Shown: in pieces, positions 36,182 through 45,422 of the stretch
Layout of the letters: the number at the start of each line of letters is the position of its first letter
Numbering within the stretch: position 1 is the first letter of the stretch
Origin: Shewanella kaireitica
GTDB taxonomy: Bacteria > Pseudomonadota > Gammaproteobacteria > Enterobacterales > Shewanellaceae
Direction: 5' to 3'
NCBI RefSeq assembly: GCF_023284045.1
Contig: NZ_JAKIKQ010000022.1
Span: 1 to 64,000, forward strand
DNA: 64,000 bases
Notes under the pieces: generated by a model
Told to the model about the DNA's origin: nothing
What the model saw: the letters and a program-made list of their open reading frames with translations, nothing else
Database searches by the model: none
Translations under genes and position numbers: made by a program

Positions 36182-36779
36182 CCTTATTATTCTAAGTTGT
36201 TCAGCGGTACACGCTGAACCTATATCACTAGAGTATCAAGGGTTCTATCAACGCCTTAAACAAGTTAACAAGGGCAATTACCAACTTGTTGAAGTTGCTT
36301 TTTCTGTGTCAAAAGCTAATGACTGTAAAGTGATAGATGGCACCATCACCACAGAGAAAGAATCCTACCCACTGACAATAACTCAAGATCAAAGAATATT
36401 TTTGCCTTACGATGTAAAGTTAAAGTCAGATAGAGCTTTGATCAACCTTAATGTAGATGGTGACGCCAAATCTTGTGCCATCGCGATGCAGGTTAGAGCC
36501 AAAACAACAAAAATTGCTTATGACAGATCAGAGTTATTGCAAATACAGACTGAAATGGATGCTCTATTAAGCCAGATGCAGGGATTTCCTATGCGTTACT
36601 TCTCATCAGACATCGCGGGCCTTAACCTAGAGTTCGGTACTGATGTCGTCATGACTTTAGATGGAAAGCAGATACCAGTAAATGGTACTTATCGGCTAGA
36701 AAGGAACGTAATTGAACAGTTAAAATCTATTGAGTTTACTCAGGCGCCTAAGGTTATTAGTCCCTGGACTGCTAACTAG
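36159..36779 (+). CDS. DUF2987 periplasmic protein
   Basis: A 206-aa protein with an 18-residue signal peptide (MKKHLLLSLIILSCSAVHA) and the body of a DUF2987 domain (EPISLEYQGFYQRLKQVNKG onward). The family is largely confined to Shewanella, Vibrio and relatives and has no assigned function. It starts inside the 3' end of the glucosaminidase gene, so the two are translated from one mRNA, suggesting a shared envelope role. Confidence 0.88.
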   Translation: MKKHLLLSLIILSCSAVHAEPISLEYQGFYQRLKQVNKGNYQLVEVAFSVSKANDCKVIDGTITTEKESYPLTITQDQRIFLPYDVKLKSDRALINLNVDGDAKSCAIAMQVRAKTTKIAYDRSELLQIQTEMDALLSQMQGFPMRYFSSDIAGLNLEFGTDVVMTLDGKQIPVNGTYRLERNVIEQLKSIEFTQAPKVISPWTAN

Positions 36780-36795
36780 TAACGATTGCAGTAAC

Positions 36796-36823
36796 AAAAA
36801 GCCCTCTTAATTGAGGGCTTTTT
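36796..36823. terminator. Bidirectional terminator after DUF2987 and ttcA
   Basis: AAAAAGCCCTC (36796-36806) and GAGGGCTTTTT (36813-36823) flank TTAATT between convergent genes. Confidence 0.88.
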
Positions 36824-36839
36824 AATTGAGAAAACCTGA

Positions 36840-37778
36840 TTAGCTGTTAGGGCTATAAGTACTGACTACATCGATGCGGGCGGCTTTATCTAAATCGATG
36901 TGGCCGTTGTTAGCAATATCAACAAAGTCAAAAGCCGGTAGGTCGGATTCAGCTACATCACCTTTTAAAGGCGCATCAGCATTTCGCTCTAATGCCAAGA
37001 AATCAAATTTATCTCTATCGACACCTTGAGATGGCGCTGTATTTTGCATCGCTGTAAATATTGTCTCTATACGGCCAGGGAAATCTCTATCCCACTGAAC
37101 TAACATCTCTTTTACCGCTGCTCGTTTAAGGTTTTCCTGTGAGCCACACAGGTTACAAGGGATAATAGGGAACTGCTTTAATTCAGCATATTCAGCAATA
37201 TCTTTCTCACGACTATAGGCAAGAGGGCGTATGACCATGTTGGCTCCGTCGTCAGATAACAGCTTTGGCGGCATTGCTTTCATTTTACCTGCAAAGAACA
37301 TGTTCAAAAACATAGTTTCAATGATGTCATCTCTATGATGGCCAAGAGCAATTTTAGTTGCGCCAATTTTTTGAGCGAAGCCATATAGAGTGCCACGACG
37401 TAGGCGTGAGCATAATGAACAGGTAGTCTTACCTTTAGGGATTTTATCTTTTACGATTGAGTAAGTATCTTTTTCTAAGATATGGTATGCCACGCCGAGC
37501 GTATCAAGATAAGCTGGCAAGATCTCTTCAGGGAACCCTGGTTGCTTTTGGTCAAGATTAACAGCGACTATCTCAAATTTAATCGGAGCACGTTGCTGAA
37601 GGTTTACCAGAATATCGAGCATAGCATAACTGTCTTTACCGCCTGATAAGCAGCACATGACACGATCGCCTTCTTCGATCATGTTGTAATCGCCAATTGC
37701 TTTGCCAACCTCAGAGCGCAAACGCTTCTGTAGTTTATTGCTTCGAGAGATCTGTTCTGGTGTTAATTCTTCGGACAT
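36840..37778 (-). CDS. ttcA: tRNA 2-thiocytidine(32) synthetase TtcA
   Basis: Thiolates C32 of certain tRNAs in an ATP- and Fe-S-dependent reaction. It is 312 aa. The PP-loop CLSGGKDSYAMLDI lies near residues 43-56. Cluster cysteines are in CSLCSRLRRGTLYGFA and CNLCGSQENLKRA. The neighbourhood with uspE and fnr matches that in E. coli and other gammaproteobacteria. Confidence 0.96.
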   Translation of the reverse strand: MSEELTPEQISRSNKLQKRLRSEVGKAIGDYNMIEEGDRVMCCLSGGKDSYAMLDILVNLQQRAPIKFEIVAVNLDQKQPGFPEEILPAYLDTLGVAYHILEKDTYSIVKDKIPKGKTTCSLCSRLRRGTLYGFAQKIGATKIALGHHRDDIIETMFLNMFFAGKMKAMPPKLLSDDGANMVIRPLAYSREKDIAEYAELKQFPIIPCNLCGSQENLKRAAVKEMLVQWDRDFPGRIETIFTAMQNTAPSQGVDRDKFDFLALERNADAPLKGDVAESDLPAFDFVDIANNGHIDLDKAARIDVVSTYSPNS

Positions 37779-37857
37779 AAAAAAACGCGCCTAGTACACA
37801 AATGTTCAGGGCGCGTATTATTCCAGCTAATCAGCTCTGGGTAAAGCCTATTAGCAG

Positions 37858-38790
37858 TTATGCGTCATCTAGAGGAGATTTATAGCCGTCTGGTTTGACG
37901 GCGAGTAGATCACAGTTAATGCTGTCGATAACATGTTCTGCAGTATTTCCTATTAAAGCAGCTGAGATTCCTGTTCTACCCACAGTACCTAAAATAACCA
38001 GTTCCGCATCGAGTTTTTCAGCAAGTTCAGGAATAACATCTTCAGGCAAACCTTCTCTCACATGGCAGAAATCAGAAGAAATATCATAGGCATTCGCGAG
38101 GTAGGTAATACGCTCTTCGTGCTGATTACGAATGGTTTCACTGTAAGAATGTGAATCAAAATCCGGTAGCTCAATAGCAAGGTTAACTGGCGTGCCAGGG
38201 TAACCATTGACAAGGTGGACCTGTGCATCAAATTGTTTAGCGAGCTTTTTAGCATGCTTAATTATTTTGACGTTTAGTGATTGATTTGTTTCATCCTCAG
38301 AGCTTACATTAATTGCACAAACTATTTTTCCTGCCACCGGCCAGTCATGATCTTTGACCAGTAATACTGGTACTGGTGCCTTTCTTAAAAGATGCCAATC
38401 TGTAGGGGTAAATATCACTGATTTGAGCTTGTCATGCTCGTGAGTCCCTTTAACGATAACATCATATTGGCCACTAATAGCGTGTTGAATAATGCTCTCA
38501 AAAGGACGGTTGTGCCAAACAACTTCAGTTTCAATCGCAACGTTTTCAGTCTTAAACGGTTCAACAATATCATCCAACCAAGCTTTACGCTGTGCCACTA
38601 CGCCTTCGCGCATGGCTTCGCGCTCTTGTCCTGACAAGATCGATGTCATTTCATAAGAGAAATCAAAGATAGATAAAAAGACGGTAATACTCGCATTGTT
38701 TGCAGAAGCGAGCTTAACGGCGCGAGCTAATGCAGCTTGTTTATCTGTGGTCGGATCAACCACAACAAGGAGTTTTTGATAGTCCATCAT
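37858..38790 (-). CDS. uspE: Universal stress protein UspE
   Basis: A tandem-domain universal stress protein, 310 aa from the ATG at 38790. Each half is a Usp domain; the first begins YQKLLVVVDPTTDKQAA, and the second ends with the nucleotide-loop-like LGTVGRTGISAALIGNTAEHV. AAGGA lies 7 nt before the chosen ATG; a second ATG follows at once, and a frame extends to 38832. It lies between ttcA and fnr/etrA, as in E. coli. A near-consensus FNR box is at 38848. Confidence 0.93.
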   Translation of the reverse strand: MMDYQKLLVVVDPTTDKQAALARAVKLASANNASITVFLSIFDFSYEMTSILSGQEREAMREGVVAQRKAWLDDIVEPFKTENVAIETEVVWHNRPFESIIQHAISGQYDVIVKGTHEHDKLKSVIFTPTDWHLLRKAPVPVLLVKDHDWPVAGKIVCAINVSSEDETNQSLNVKIIKHAKKLAKQFDAQVHLVNGYPGTPVNLAIELPDFDSHSYSETIRNQHEERITYLANAYDISSDFCHVREGLPEDVIPELAEKLDAELVILGTVGRTGISAALIGNTAEHVIDSINCDLLAVKPDGYKSPLDDA

Positions 38791-38847
38791 AACTTTATCC
38801 TTATCTAATGTTGTATTACCATCTTGCACCAAATCGATGGATATTCA

Positions 38848-38861
38848 TTGTTTTAGATCAA
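38848..38861. promoter_or_regulatory. Near-consensus FNR/EtrA box upstream of uspE
   Basis: TTGTTTTAGATCAA matches the FNR consensus TTGATNNNNATCAA in 9 of 10 defined positions. It lies 58 nt upstream of the uspE start and just beyond the 3' end of the fnr gene. Confidence 0.45.
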
Positions 38862-38879
38862 CTGAGTAGTCGAAATACA

Positions 38880-39632
38880 TTATCGTGCAATATTACTATT
38901 TCCAGCTAAATTACTCAAAGCGTCAATATCTAGGATAGTAATATATTTACCTTTCACTTCAATCAGTTCAGCTTTTTGGAAACGACCTAATAAACGACTG
39001 ATGGTTTCAACGGTTAGCCCTAGATAATTACCGATATCCCCACGTGTCATGGTTAAGCGAAACTCTCTTGGAGAAAAGCCTCGGCTGCCAAATCGCTTTG
39101 CAAGGTTGCTAATAAATGCTGCTAATCTTTCTTCAGCATTTTTCTTACTTAACAATAGAATCATCTCTTGATCACTTTGGATCTCGTTACTCATCAAACG
39201 CATCACTTGCTGTCTGAGCTTTGGCATTTTACCGGTAAGGTCATCAAGTGTTGTGTAGGGGATCTCGCAAACCATTGAGGTTTCTAAAGCTTGTGCAAAG
39301 CTTTGATGGAATTGTGAATGAATTCCATCAAATCCTATAACGTCACCAGCTAAATGAAAGCCTGTGATCTGCTCGTCACCTTGCTCGGTGATGGTATAGC
39401 TTTTAATAGTGCCAGAGCGAATGGCAAACAGGGATTTAAGTGGGTCACCTGACTTGAAAATTGCCTCGCCTTTTTGAATAGGTTTTTTACGTTCAATTAT
39501 TTCGTCTAATTGATCTAATTCATTAGCATTCAGCGTGAAAGGGATACACAAGGTACCCATGCTGCAATCATGACAATGAATCGCACAGCCTGATGCCATT
39601 TGACGACGATTTTTGTTGTTATCTACGCTCAT
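38880..39632 (-). CDS. etrA: FNR-family anaerobic regulator EtrA
   Basis: CRP/FNR-family oxygen sensor, 250 aa. The N-terminal cluster cysteines are C16, C20, C23 and C29 (SGCAIHCHDCSMGTLC), and a further Cys lies in ETSMVCEIPY, giving the [4Fe-4S] ligand set. The cNMP-like domain is followed by a helix-turn-helix, TRGDIGNYLGLTVETISRLLGRF, with the FNR recognition helix. In S. oneidensis this orthologue is called EtrA. It is transcribed towards uspE and away from the cco locus. Confidence 0.96.
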   Translation of the reverse strand: MSVDNNKNRRQMASGCAIHCHDCSMGTLCIPFTLNANELDQLDEIIERKKPIQKGEAIFKSGDPLKSLFAIRSGTIKSYTITEQGDEQITGFHLAGDVIGFDGIHSQFHQSFAQALETSMVCEIPYTTLDDLTGKMPKLRQQVMRLMSNEIQSDQEMILLLSKKNAEERLAAFISNLAKRFGSRGFSPREFRLTMTRGDIGNYLGLTVETISRLLGRFQKAELIEVKGKYITILDIDALSNLAGNSNIAR

Positions 39633-39687
39633 TATCTATCTCAGTTCTGTATTCACTTGCTATGTTAAACTAATTTAATAATTGGGG

Positions 39688-40380
39688 CTAGTTTAGCTGC
39701 CCAATAGCCACATATATGGTTTGTAATCCAAAGGCGATAAGCAGCATGCCACTTACTTTTTTTACAGCACCTTTTTGAACCCAGCGGCTAAAGGTACTAG
39801 CAGCTACACCAGCGCTAAGTAGTGCCGGGAGCGTACCTAATCCAAAAGCTGCCATGATTAGTGCACCATCCAGTGCATTACCAGCAGCCACAGCCCAAGT
39901 AAGCATGCTGTAGACTAATCCACATGGTAACCAACCCCACAATCCGCCGGCTATAAAAGCATGTGGTTTACTTTTAATGGGTATAAAGCGATTAGCTAAA
40001 GGTGATACTAATTTCCACAGTCCTTTACCCAAGCGTTCTATTTGAACAACTCCAGACCAAATTTGTGCGATGTAAAGTCCGGTAATAATCATCATTATTC
40101 CGGCAAAAATTCTTAACACTAATAAGTATAGGTCAACGTTAAAAAGCAAGCCTAAAGCATTGGTGCTGAGACCAACAAGCGCACCAGCAGCGGTATAGCT
40201 GATGATTCGACCACTGTTATAGCTAAAAAGGTATCCGAGTTGGTTTACGAGAGTATTACTGCCATTTCTTTGGGGAATGTTTGCCGACAATGCGCCAACC
40301 AGGCCGCCACACATACCAATGCAATGACCAGCTCCCATGATTCCGACAAGAAACGCACCGACTAAGCTGTAATCATTCAC
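39688..40380 (-). CDS. TauE/SafE-like (DsbD_2-type) membrane protein
   Basis: About 230 aa with five to six TM helices, starting from the GTG at 40380. The N-terminal motif GIMGAGHCIGMCGGLVGALS and the later GGLWGWLPCGLVYSMLTWA resemble the transmembrane DsbD/CcdA-like family often filed under sulfite exporter TauE/SafE. The GTG overlaps the ccoS stop by 8 nt, so it is translationally coupled to the cbb3 assembly genes. A role in copper or thiol handling for cytochrome assembly is inferred from the paired Cys motifs and this context. A longer frame to 40485 would overlap most of ccoS and is unlikely. Confidence 0.85.
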   Translation of the reverse strand: MNDYSLVGAFLVGIMGAGHCIGMCGGLVGALSANIPQRNGSNTLVNQLGYLFSYNSGRIISYTAAGALVGLSTNALGLLFNVDLYLLVLRIFAGIMMIITGLYIAQIWSGVVQIERLGKGLWKLVSPLANRFIPIKSKPHAFIAGGLWGWLPCGLVYSMLTWAVAAGNALDGALIMAAFGLGTLPALLSAGVAASTFSRWVQKGAVKKVSGMLLIAFGLQTIYVAIGQLN

Positions 40381-40597
40381 TCGGTGTATTATTCCCTTTA
40401 TCTTTAGGGGGCGCGATTGTCGGCTTTTCTGATGACTTTGCTGAGTCTCCTTGGGTGTTATCATCTTCAAACAAAATAGAGACACTTTGCTTTTCTAAGT
40501 CATCAAATTGATCTGAGCGAACGGCCCAAAAGAAAATGCCAACTGCGACGAGCACAAACAACATGGCGATGGGGATCAAGACATAAATAATGCTCAT
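40373..40597 (-). CDS. ccoS: cbb3-type oxidase assembly protein CcoS
   Basis: A 74-aa single-span membrane protein (MSIIYVLIPIAMLFVLVAVGIFFWAV at the N-terminus) with an acidic tail, needed for cofactor insertion into cbb3 oxidase. Its ATG overlaps the ccoI stop as ATGA. The SDQFDDLE segment after the helix is the family signature. Confidence 0.93.
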   Translation of the reverse strand: MSIIYVLIPIAMLFVLVAVGIFFWAVRSDQFDDLEKQSVSILFEDDNTQGDSAKSSEKPTIAPPKDKGNNTPSE

Positions 40598-42990
40598 ACA
40601 CGTACCTTGAGTAGTCTTAAGCTATTGCTTACGACAATGAGTGAACTGGCAGACATACCAATAGCAGCGATATAAGGAGCAACATGGCCACTAACAGCAA
40701 GGGGAATTATAAACAGGTTATAAGCCAGCGCCCAGAACAAATTCTGTTTGATGACAAGTCCGGTTTTCTTAGCGACTTTAACCGCATCAGAGAAACGTGA
40801 AAGGTAATCACCAAGCAGTATGATATCCGCACTGTTTTTACTGATAGCTGCGCCGCTTCCCATTGCCACTGACAGGTTGGCACCTGCAAGTACCGGAGCA
40901 TCGTTAATACCGTCACCGAACATTGCCACTTGTTGGTTTTGTTGTAATTTACGAATTAGCGCTAGTTTATCTTCAGGCAACAGACCATTATGCCAGTTTT
41001 CAATCCCCAGTCGTTTTGCTAGGGCTGCTACTTCGCCTGAGTTATCACCACTTGCGATACTAATATTACAGCCTAACGCTTTAAGCGCGGTAACAGCTTG
41101 CGCAGTATCGGGCCTAATTTCATCTGCAAGTGTTATTTTCGCTTGAACAACATCATCAATGCTTAACCAAACAATGACCTCTTTTTCTGCTTCATTGCTG
41201 CCATTGATAAATGACTGGCTGCCGATTTTTACTAAATGACCATCAATAACACCTTGCAGGCCGTTTCCAATAAAGCTTTTTTTATCTAGCACTTTAATTG
41301 TTTGGTTTAAATACGGTTGAAAAGCTCGGGCGATAGGGTGTAATGAACTTGCTTCAAGCGCTGCCGCATATTGCATCACTTTCTCTTCAGAAACATTATT
41401 TTTCGCTGGCTGTATCATCTGCACATCAGTTATCGATAATGAGCCTAAGGTGAGTGTACCAGTTTTATCAAAAACGATATGGTTAAGCTTAGGAAGCTTT
41501 TCAAAAACACCAGCCTTGCGAGTGATAATCCCAAGTTTTGTTAAAATTGCAGTACCACATGTAACTGCCGTAGGCGTTGCGAGTGCTAATGCACAAGGGC
41601 AGGTCGCAACTAACACCGAAAGCGTTACCCAAAAAGCATCTTCAGGTGAGTAAAAATACCAAAATATATAAGTGGCTGTCGCAATCAGCAAAATTGCAGC
41701 AGTAAAGTAATTAGAGAATCGATCAGCATAAAGAGCTATCTTAGGTTTACTATTAGACGCTATTTCCTGTAGCCTAATAATCTCGGCAACCAGTTGTTCT
41801 TGCCCTAACGCGGTAACTTGGACGGTAATGGGTTGTTCAATATTGATCGTACCAGCAAACACTTGTGCCTCTAGTGACTTAGCTACGGGCATCTGCTCAC
41901 CAGTTAACATGGCTTCGTTTATGGAGGAATTTCCCTCAATAATAATACCGTCGGCCGCAATCACATCGCCAGGCTTCACCACAATAGTATCACCAATTAC
42001 TAGCCTTTTAGCTGGTACTTCTTCAATACTGTTGCCGGTTTTTAAATGAGCGGTTAACGGCACCAGTTTATGTAAATTACTGGAGCTAACAGAGGCTTTT
42101 TGACGAGCATTTTGTTCAAAGTAACGTCCAAGCAATAGGAAAAAGGTAAACATAGATACCGATTCGAAATAGACCTCACCTGTGCCGTTAATGGTTTCAA
42201 TACAACTGGCGATATAAGCGCCGCATATTGCGATACTCACAGAAACGTCCATATTCAAACGCCCCATTAACAAGGAACGAATGGCGCTGAAATAAAAAGG
42301 CTGAGCAGAGTAAAACACAACTGGTGCGGCAAAAAGCATGCTAACCCAGCGGAAGTAATCCCTAAATTCTGTATCTAAATCGGTAAAGTATCCAGAGTAA
42401 AGGGCCAGGGCAAACATCATTACTTGCATAGTCGCAAAACCCGCTAGACCAAGACGGACTAGAAACTTTCTACTGTCTTTTTTACTCTTTGTTTCTTGTT
42501 CATCGATTTGAAAAGGCGCTGCTTGATAGCCAATTGCGCCAATTTTATTGAGTATTTCACTCAACTTAACCTGCTCGGCTTGCCATGCAATGAGTGCTCG
42601 CTGAGTGGTAGAGTTTACTTGTACGCTAACCACACCATTGAGCTTTTTGACTTGGTGCTCAATCAGCCAAGCACAGGCTGCGCAGGTGATCCCATCAATA
42701 GTCAACGACACTTCATTGAGATCATCTCTATGATGAATAAAGTCCTGCTGCACTTCAGGCAGATCATAGGCACTAACACTGCTCAACTCTTCGGGTACTA
42801 AAGCGGTTTGCTTACTACCTGGTTCAGTACGAAACTTATAATAATTAGTTAAACCCGCATCAATAATAGCCTGAGAAACGGCCTGACAACCCGGACAACA
42901 CATGGGTTGGTCTTCGTTGTGGATCTGAGTGGTGAATTGAGTACCAGTAAGTACCGGTTCACTACAGTGATAGCAATTGATTTGACTCAT
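40594..42990 (-). CDS. ccoI: Copper-exporting P-type ATPase CcoI (FixI)
   Basis: P1B-type ATPase supplying copper for cbb3 oxidase assembly, 798 aa. It has an N-terminal Cys-rich segment (CYHC, CCPGC), then a heavy-metal-associated domain with CAAC at 103-106. Eight TM helices follow, with the CPC motif in VATCPCALALATP, the phosphorylation motif DKTGTLT and the hinge MFGDGINDAPVLA. The N-terminal extension upstream of the HMA domain is characteristic of CcoI. It is coupled to ccoS and follows ccoH by 44 nt. Confidence 0.95.
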   Translation of the reverse strand: MSQINCYHCSEPVLTGTQFTTQIHNEDQPMCCPGCQAVSQAIIDAGLTNYYKFRTEPGSKQTALVPEELSSVSAYDLPEVQQDFIHHRDDLNEVSLTIDGITCAACAWLIEHQVKKLNGVVSVQVNSTTQRALIAWQAEQVKLSEILNKIGAIGYQAAPFQIDEQETKSKKDSRKFLVRLGLAGFATMQVMMFALALYSGYFTDLDTEFRDYFRWVSMLFAAPVVFYSAQPFYFSAIRSLLMGRLNMDVSVSIAICGAYIASCIETINGTGEVYFESVSMFTFFLLLGRYFEQNARQKASVSSSNLHKLVPLTAHLKTGNSIEEVPAKRLVIGDTIVVKPGDVIAADGIIIEGNSSINEAMLTGEQMPVAKSLEAQVFAGTINIEQPITVQVTALGQEQLVAEIIRLQEIASNSKPKIALYADRFSNYFTAAILLIATATYIFWYFYSPEDAFWVTLSVLVATCPCALALATPTAVTCGTAILTKLGIITRKAGVFEKLPKLNHIVFDKTGTLTLGSLSITDVQMIQPAKNNVSEEKVMQYAAALEASSLHPIARAFQPYLNQTIKVLDKKSFIGNGLQGVIDGHLVKIGSQSFINGSNEAEKEVIVWLSIDDVVQAKITLADEIRPDTAQAVTALKALGCNISIASGDNSGEVAALAKRLGIENWHNGLLPEDKLALIRKLQQNQQVAMFGDGINDAPVLAGANLSVAMGSGAAISKNSADIILLGDYLSRFSDAVKVAKKTGLVIKQNLFWALAYNLFIIPLAVSGHVAPYIAAIGMSASSLIVVSNSLRLLKVRV

Positions 42991-43034
42991 AGAGTTGGGT
43001 TCATACTAATTTTTAGACCAATTTATTGTTTTTG

Positions 43035-43514
43035 TTAGTTTAGCCAGTATTGCTGGTCGTCTACCAAGGTAACTCGCTGTTGGATCCGCCAGGTTTGATC
43101 GAAACCTTCGATACGCACTTCCCAAGGCCCTGAAATTGGTTGGGCTATTTCAATACGGTAGATACCATTTGCATCTGCAGTAACTATCTCATTAAAGTCT
43201 TTTTCCGCCATTGTTGGGTGAAAAAAGCCAACACTTAATGCCGCTTGATAATTCTTGCCGCCTTGCTGTGAAAGTTCGACGTATTCATCATCGAATTCAA
43301 GTAGGTAATTCATGCCTAATTGCTTGGCATGCTTTATCTTTCGAAGGTCCATATTAATGCCTTTACCTTCTTTGTAATAGTCTTCCGAAACAAGTGAATC
43401 TTTATTATCGATTGCAAGGTATAACAAGTTAACACTAGCAACGACAGCACAAAGAGGAAGAATAATTAAAAACCAAGGCCAGAACTGCTTATACCAGGGT
43501 TGTGGAGTTGCCAT
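43035..43514 (-). CDS. ccoH: cbb3 assembly protein CcoH (FixH family)
   Basis: A 159-aa protein with one N-terminal TM helix (about 11-33, PWFLIILPLCAVVASVNLLYLA) and a periplasmic domain containing DSLVSEDYYKEGKGIN, the FixH hallmark. The C-terminus has GPWEVRIEGFDQTWRIQQRV. FixH/CcoH proteins stay associated with cbb3 during maturation. A terminator separates it from ccoP upstream. Confidence 0.9.
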   Translation of the reverse strand: MATPQPWYKQFWPWFLIILPLCAVVASVNLLYLAIDNKDSLVSEDYYKEGKGINMDLRKIKHAKQLGMNYLLEFDDEYVELSQQGGKNYQAALSVGFFHPTMAEKDFNEIVTADANGIYRIEIAQPISGPWEVRIEGFDQTWRIQQRVTLVDDQQYWLN

Positions 43515-43595
43515 GTTTTACACCTATTATTTCCAGAGAATGATGTTTTTGAAGTCGGTATTTTACAGTTAAAACTGTGATTTAGCACTTAAAAA

Positions 43596-43622
43596 AAAGG
43601 CCTCGTGAGTGACGAGGCCTTT
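43596..43622 (-). terminator. Terminator after ccoNOQP
   Basis: AAAGGCCTCG (43596-43605) pairs with CGAGGCCTTT (43613-43622); read on the minus strand it is followed by a run of eight Ts. It sits between ccoP and ccoH, so the structural and assembly genes are at least partly separate transcripts. Confidence 0.85.
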
Positions 43623-43651
43623 ATATTTCGTTTAATGTTACACTAGTGTAA

Positions 43652-44608
43652 CTACTTGTTTGACAAGCTATAAACGTATGCTGAGATTACGTGAACTTTC
43701 TCTTCACCTAATACATCTTTCCATGCTGGCATTACGCCACTACGACCATTCTTAATCGACTGTTGAATCGCACCACGACTTCCGCCGTATAGCCACGCAT
43801 TGTCAGTTAAATTAGGTGCACCCATGAATTTGTTACCTGTACCGTCCATACCATGACAAGCAAAACAGCCTTTCATGAATGAACCTTGACCTTGAGCAGC
43901 AAGTGCGGCGTCATGTTCACGGCCTGATAACTTAACAACGTATTCAGCTAGACCAGGTAATTCACTGTCTTCGATTGGTAAACCACCTTTAGGCGGCATC
44001 ATACCGTGACGGCCATTCATAATGGATGTCTTAATCGTTTCTAGTTCACCGCCATATAACCAAGCACCATCGGTGAGGTTAGGGAAGCCCTTGCTGCCGC
44101 GTGCATCACTACCATGACACATTGCACAGTTTTGTAAGAACAAACGACCACCAACTTTCAGTGCTTCTTTGTTATTAACTAACTCTTCCAATGGCGTGTC
44201 AGCGTATGCTTTAAAGATAGGACCAAATTTTTCGTCAGCTTGAATGACTTCTTGGTCATACTGAACCCAACGGCCTTCTTTTAACGCGTCTTGAACAGCA
44301 GTTTTAGATTCTTCAAGTGTACGAACGCTTTGGTTCGAACTTGTCCAACCTAATAGGCCTTTAAAGCTACCCATACCTGGATAAAGTGCAAGATAGATGA
44401 CACCAAATACGATAGTAATGTAGAACATATAACTCCACCATTTTGGCAGTGGGTTGTTTAGTTCTTCAATACCGTCGAAGCTATGGCCCATTGATTCGCC
44501 TTCTTCTACACCGGTGTCGTTCTTAGAACAAGCACGTAGTAGAAAAACACAACCAATAATTACCACAGACGAGAGTACGATAATCCATATACTCCAGAAG
44601 TTTGTCAT
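43652..44608 (-). CDS. ccoP: cbb3 cytochrome c oxidase subunit CcoP (dihaem c)
   Basis: A 318-aa membrane-anchored cytochrome. There are two TM helices, about 5-26 and 58-77, then two haem-c domains with CAMCH (161-165) and CFACH (248-252). Met ligands are plausible in the following MMPPKGG and VMPAWKD segments. It takes electrons from cytochrome c and passes them towards CcoO and CcoN. Its ATG overlaps the ccoQ stop by one base. Confidence 0.96.
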   Translation of the reverse strand: MTNFWSIWIIVLSSVVIIGCVFLLRACSKNDTGVEEGESMGHSFDGIEELNNPLPKWWSYMFYITIVFGVIYLALYPGMGSFKGLLGWTSSNQSVRTLEESKTAVQDALKEGRWVQYDQEVIQADEKFGPIFKAYADTPLEELVNNKEALKVGGRLFLQNCAMCHGSDARGSKGFPNLTDGAWLYGGELETIKTSIMNGRHGMMPPKGGLPIEDSELPGLAEYVVKLSGREHDAALAAQGQGSFMKGCFACHGMDGTGNKFMGAPNLTDNAWLYGGSRGAIQQSIKNGRSGVMPAWKDVLGEEKVHVISAYVYSLSNK

Positions 44609-44784
44609 TACTTTGGCTCTCCTGAGTTATTCGCAACTGGGCTTTGCTCTTCATCAGAGAAAACAAGATTAGCTGCATCGTCGAATTGCTTTTTGCGACT
44701 CGAGCTATATGCCCAAGCAAATATACCGATGAAGGTCACCATTACTACGATGGTTATAATTCCTCGTAATGTGCCGTAATCCAT
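44608..44784 (-). CDS. ccoQ: cbb3 oxidase small subunit CcoQ
   Basis: A 58-aa protein found by translating the gap between ccoO and ccoP. It starts MDYGTLRGIITIVVMVTFIG, has one TM helix, continues IFAWAYSSSRKKQFDDAANL, and ends in an acidic tail. Length, topology and the WAYSSSRKKQFDDAA signature after the helix are standard for CcoQ. It lies 11 nt after ccoO and overlaps ccoP by 1 nt (TAATG). Confidence 0.95.
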   Translation of the reverse strand: MDYGTLRGIITIVVMVTFIGIFAWAYSSSRKKQFDDAANLVFSDEEQSPVANNSGEPK

Positions 44785-44795
44785 AATTTGCCTCC

Positions 44796-45410
44796 TTATT
44801 TAAGCGCGTGGCCAAGTGATTGAAGATAAGCGATCAATGCTTCCATTTCTGTCTTATCTTTCACAGCATCTTTAGCCCCAGCAATCTCTTCATCGGTATA
44901 CAGCTTATGTGTAGGATGAAGGTTGCGTAAGATATCCATTTTCTTGCCAGTTAACTCGCCATCAAGCTTGTTATCTGCCAACCATGGGAAACCAGGCATA
45001 TTAGACTGTGGTACTACAGCGCGAGGGTCAATTAAATGAACTTCATGCCATTTATCACTATAACGACCACCAACACGAGCCAAATCTGGACCTGTACGCT
45101 TAGAACCCCACTGGAATGGGTGATCCCATACAGACTCACCCGCAACAGAGTAATGTCCGTAGCGTTCTGTTTCTGCACGTAAAGGACGGATCATCTGGCT
45201 GTGACAGTTATAACAACCTTCACGAACATAGATATCACGACCTTCAATCTGCAAAGCAGTGTAAGGAATTTGACCTTCTAGCGGTTCAGTCGTGTCTTTT
45301 TGGAAAAGTAGGGGAGTGATCTCAACCAAGCTACCAAAGCTGATTGCGATAACTGTAAATATCCCTAATAGACCGATGTTTTTCTCAACTAACTCATGAT
45401 TAAATTTCAT
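44796..45410 (-). CDS. ccoO: cbb3 cytochrome c oxidase subunit CcoO (monohaem c)
   Basis: A 204-aa membrane-anchored monohaem cytochrome c. The N-terminal TM helix is at about 11-33 and the haem motif CYNCH at 66-70, followed by SQMIRPLRAETERYGHYS. The Met ligand is probably in VVPQSNMPGFPWLA. It starts 12 nt after ccoN. Confidence 0.97.
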   Translation of the reverse strand: MKFNHELVEKNIGLLGIFTVIAISFGSLVEITPLLFQKDTTEPLEGQIPYTALQIEGRDIYVREGCYNCHSQMIRPLRAETERYGHYSVAGESVWDHPFQWGSKRTGPDLARVGGRYSDKWHEVHLIDPRAVVPQSNMPGFPWLADNKLDGELTGKKMDILRNLHPTHKLYTDEEIAGAKDAVKDKTEMEALIAYLQSLGHALK

Positions 45411-45422
45411 CGAATCTACTCC

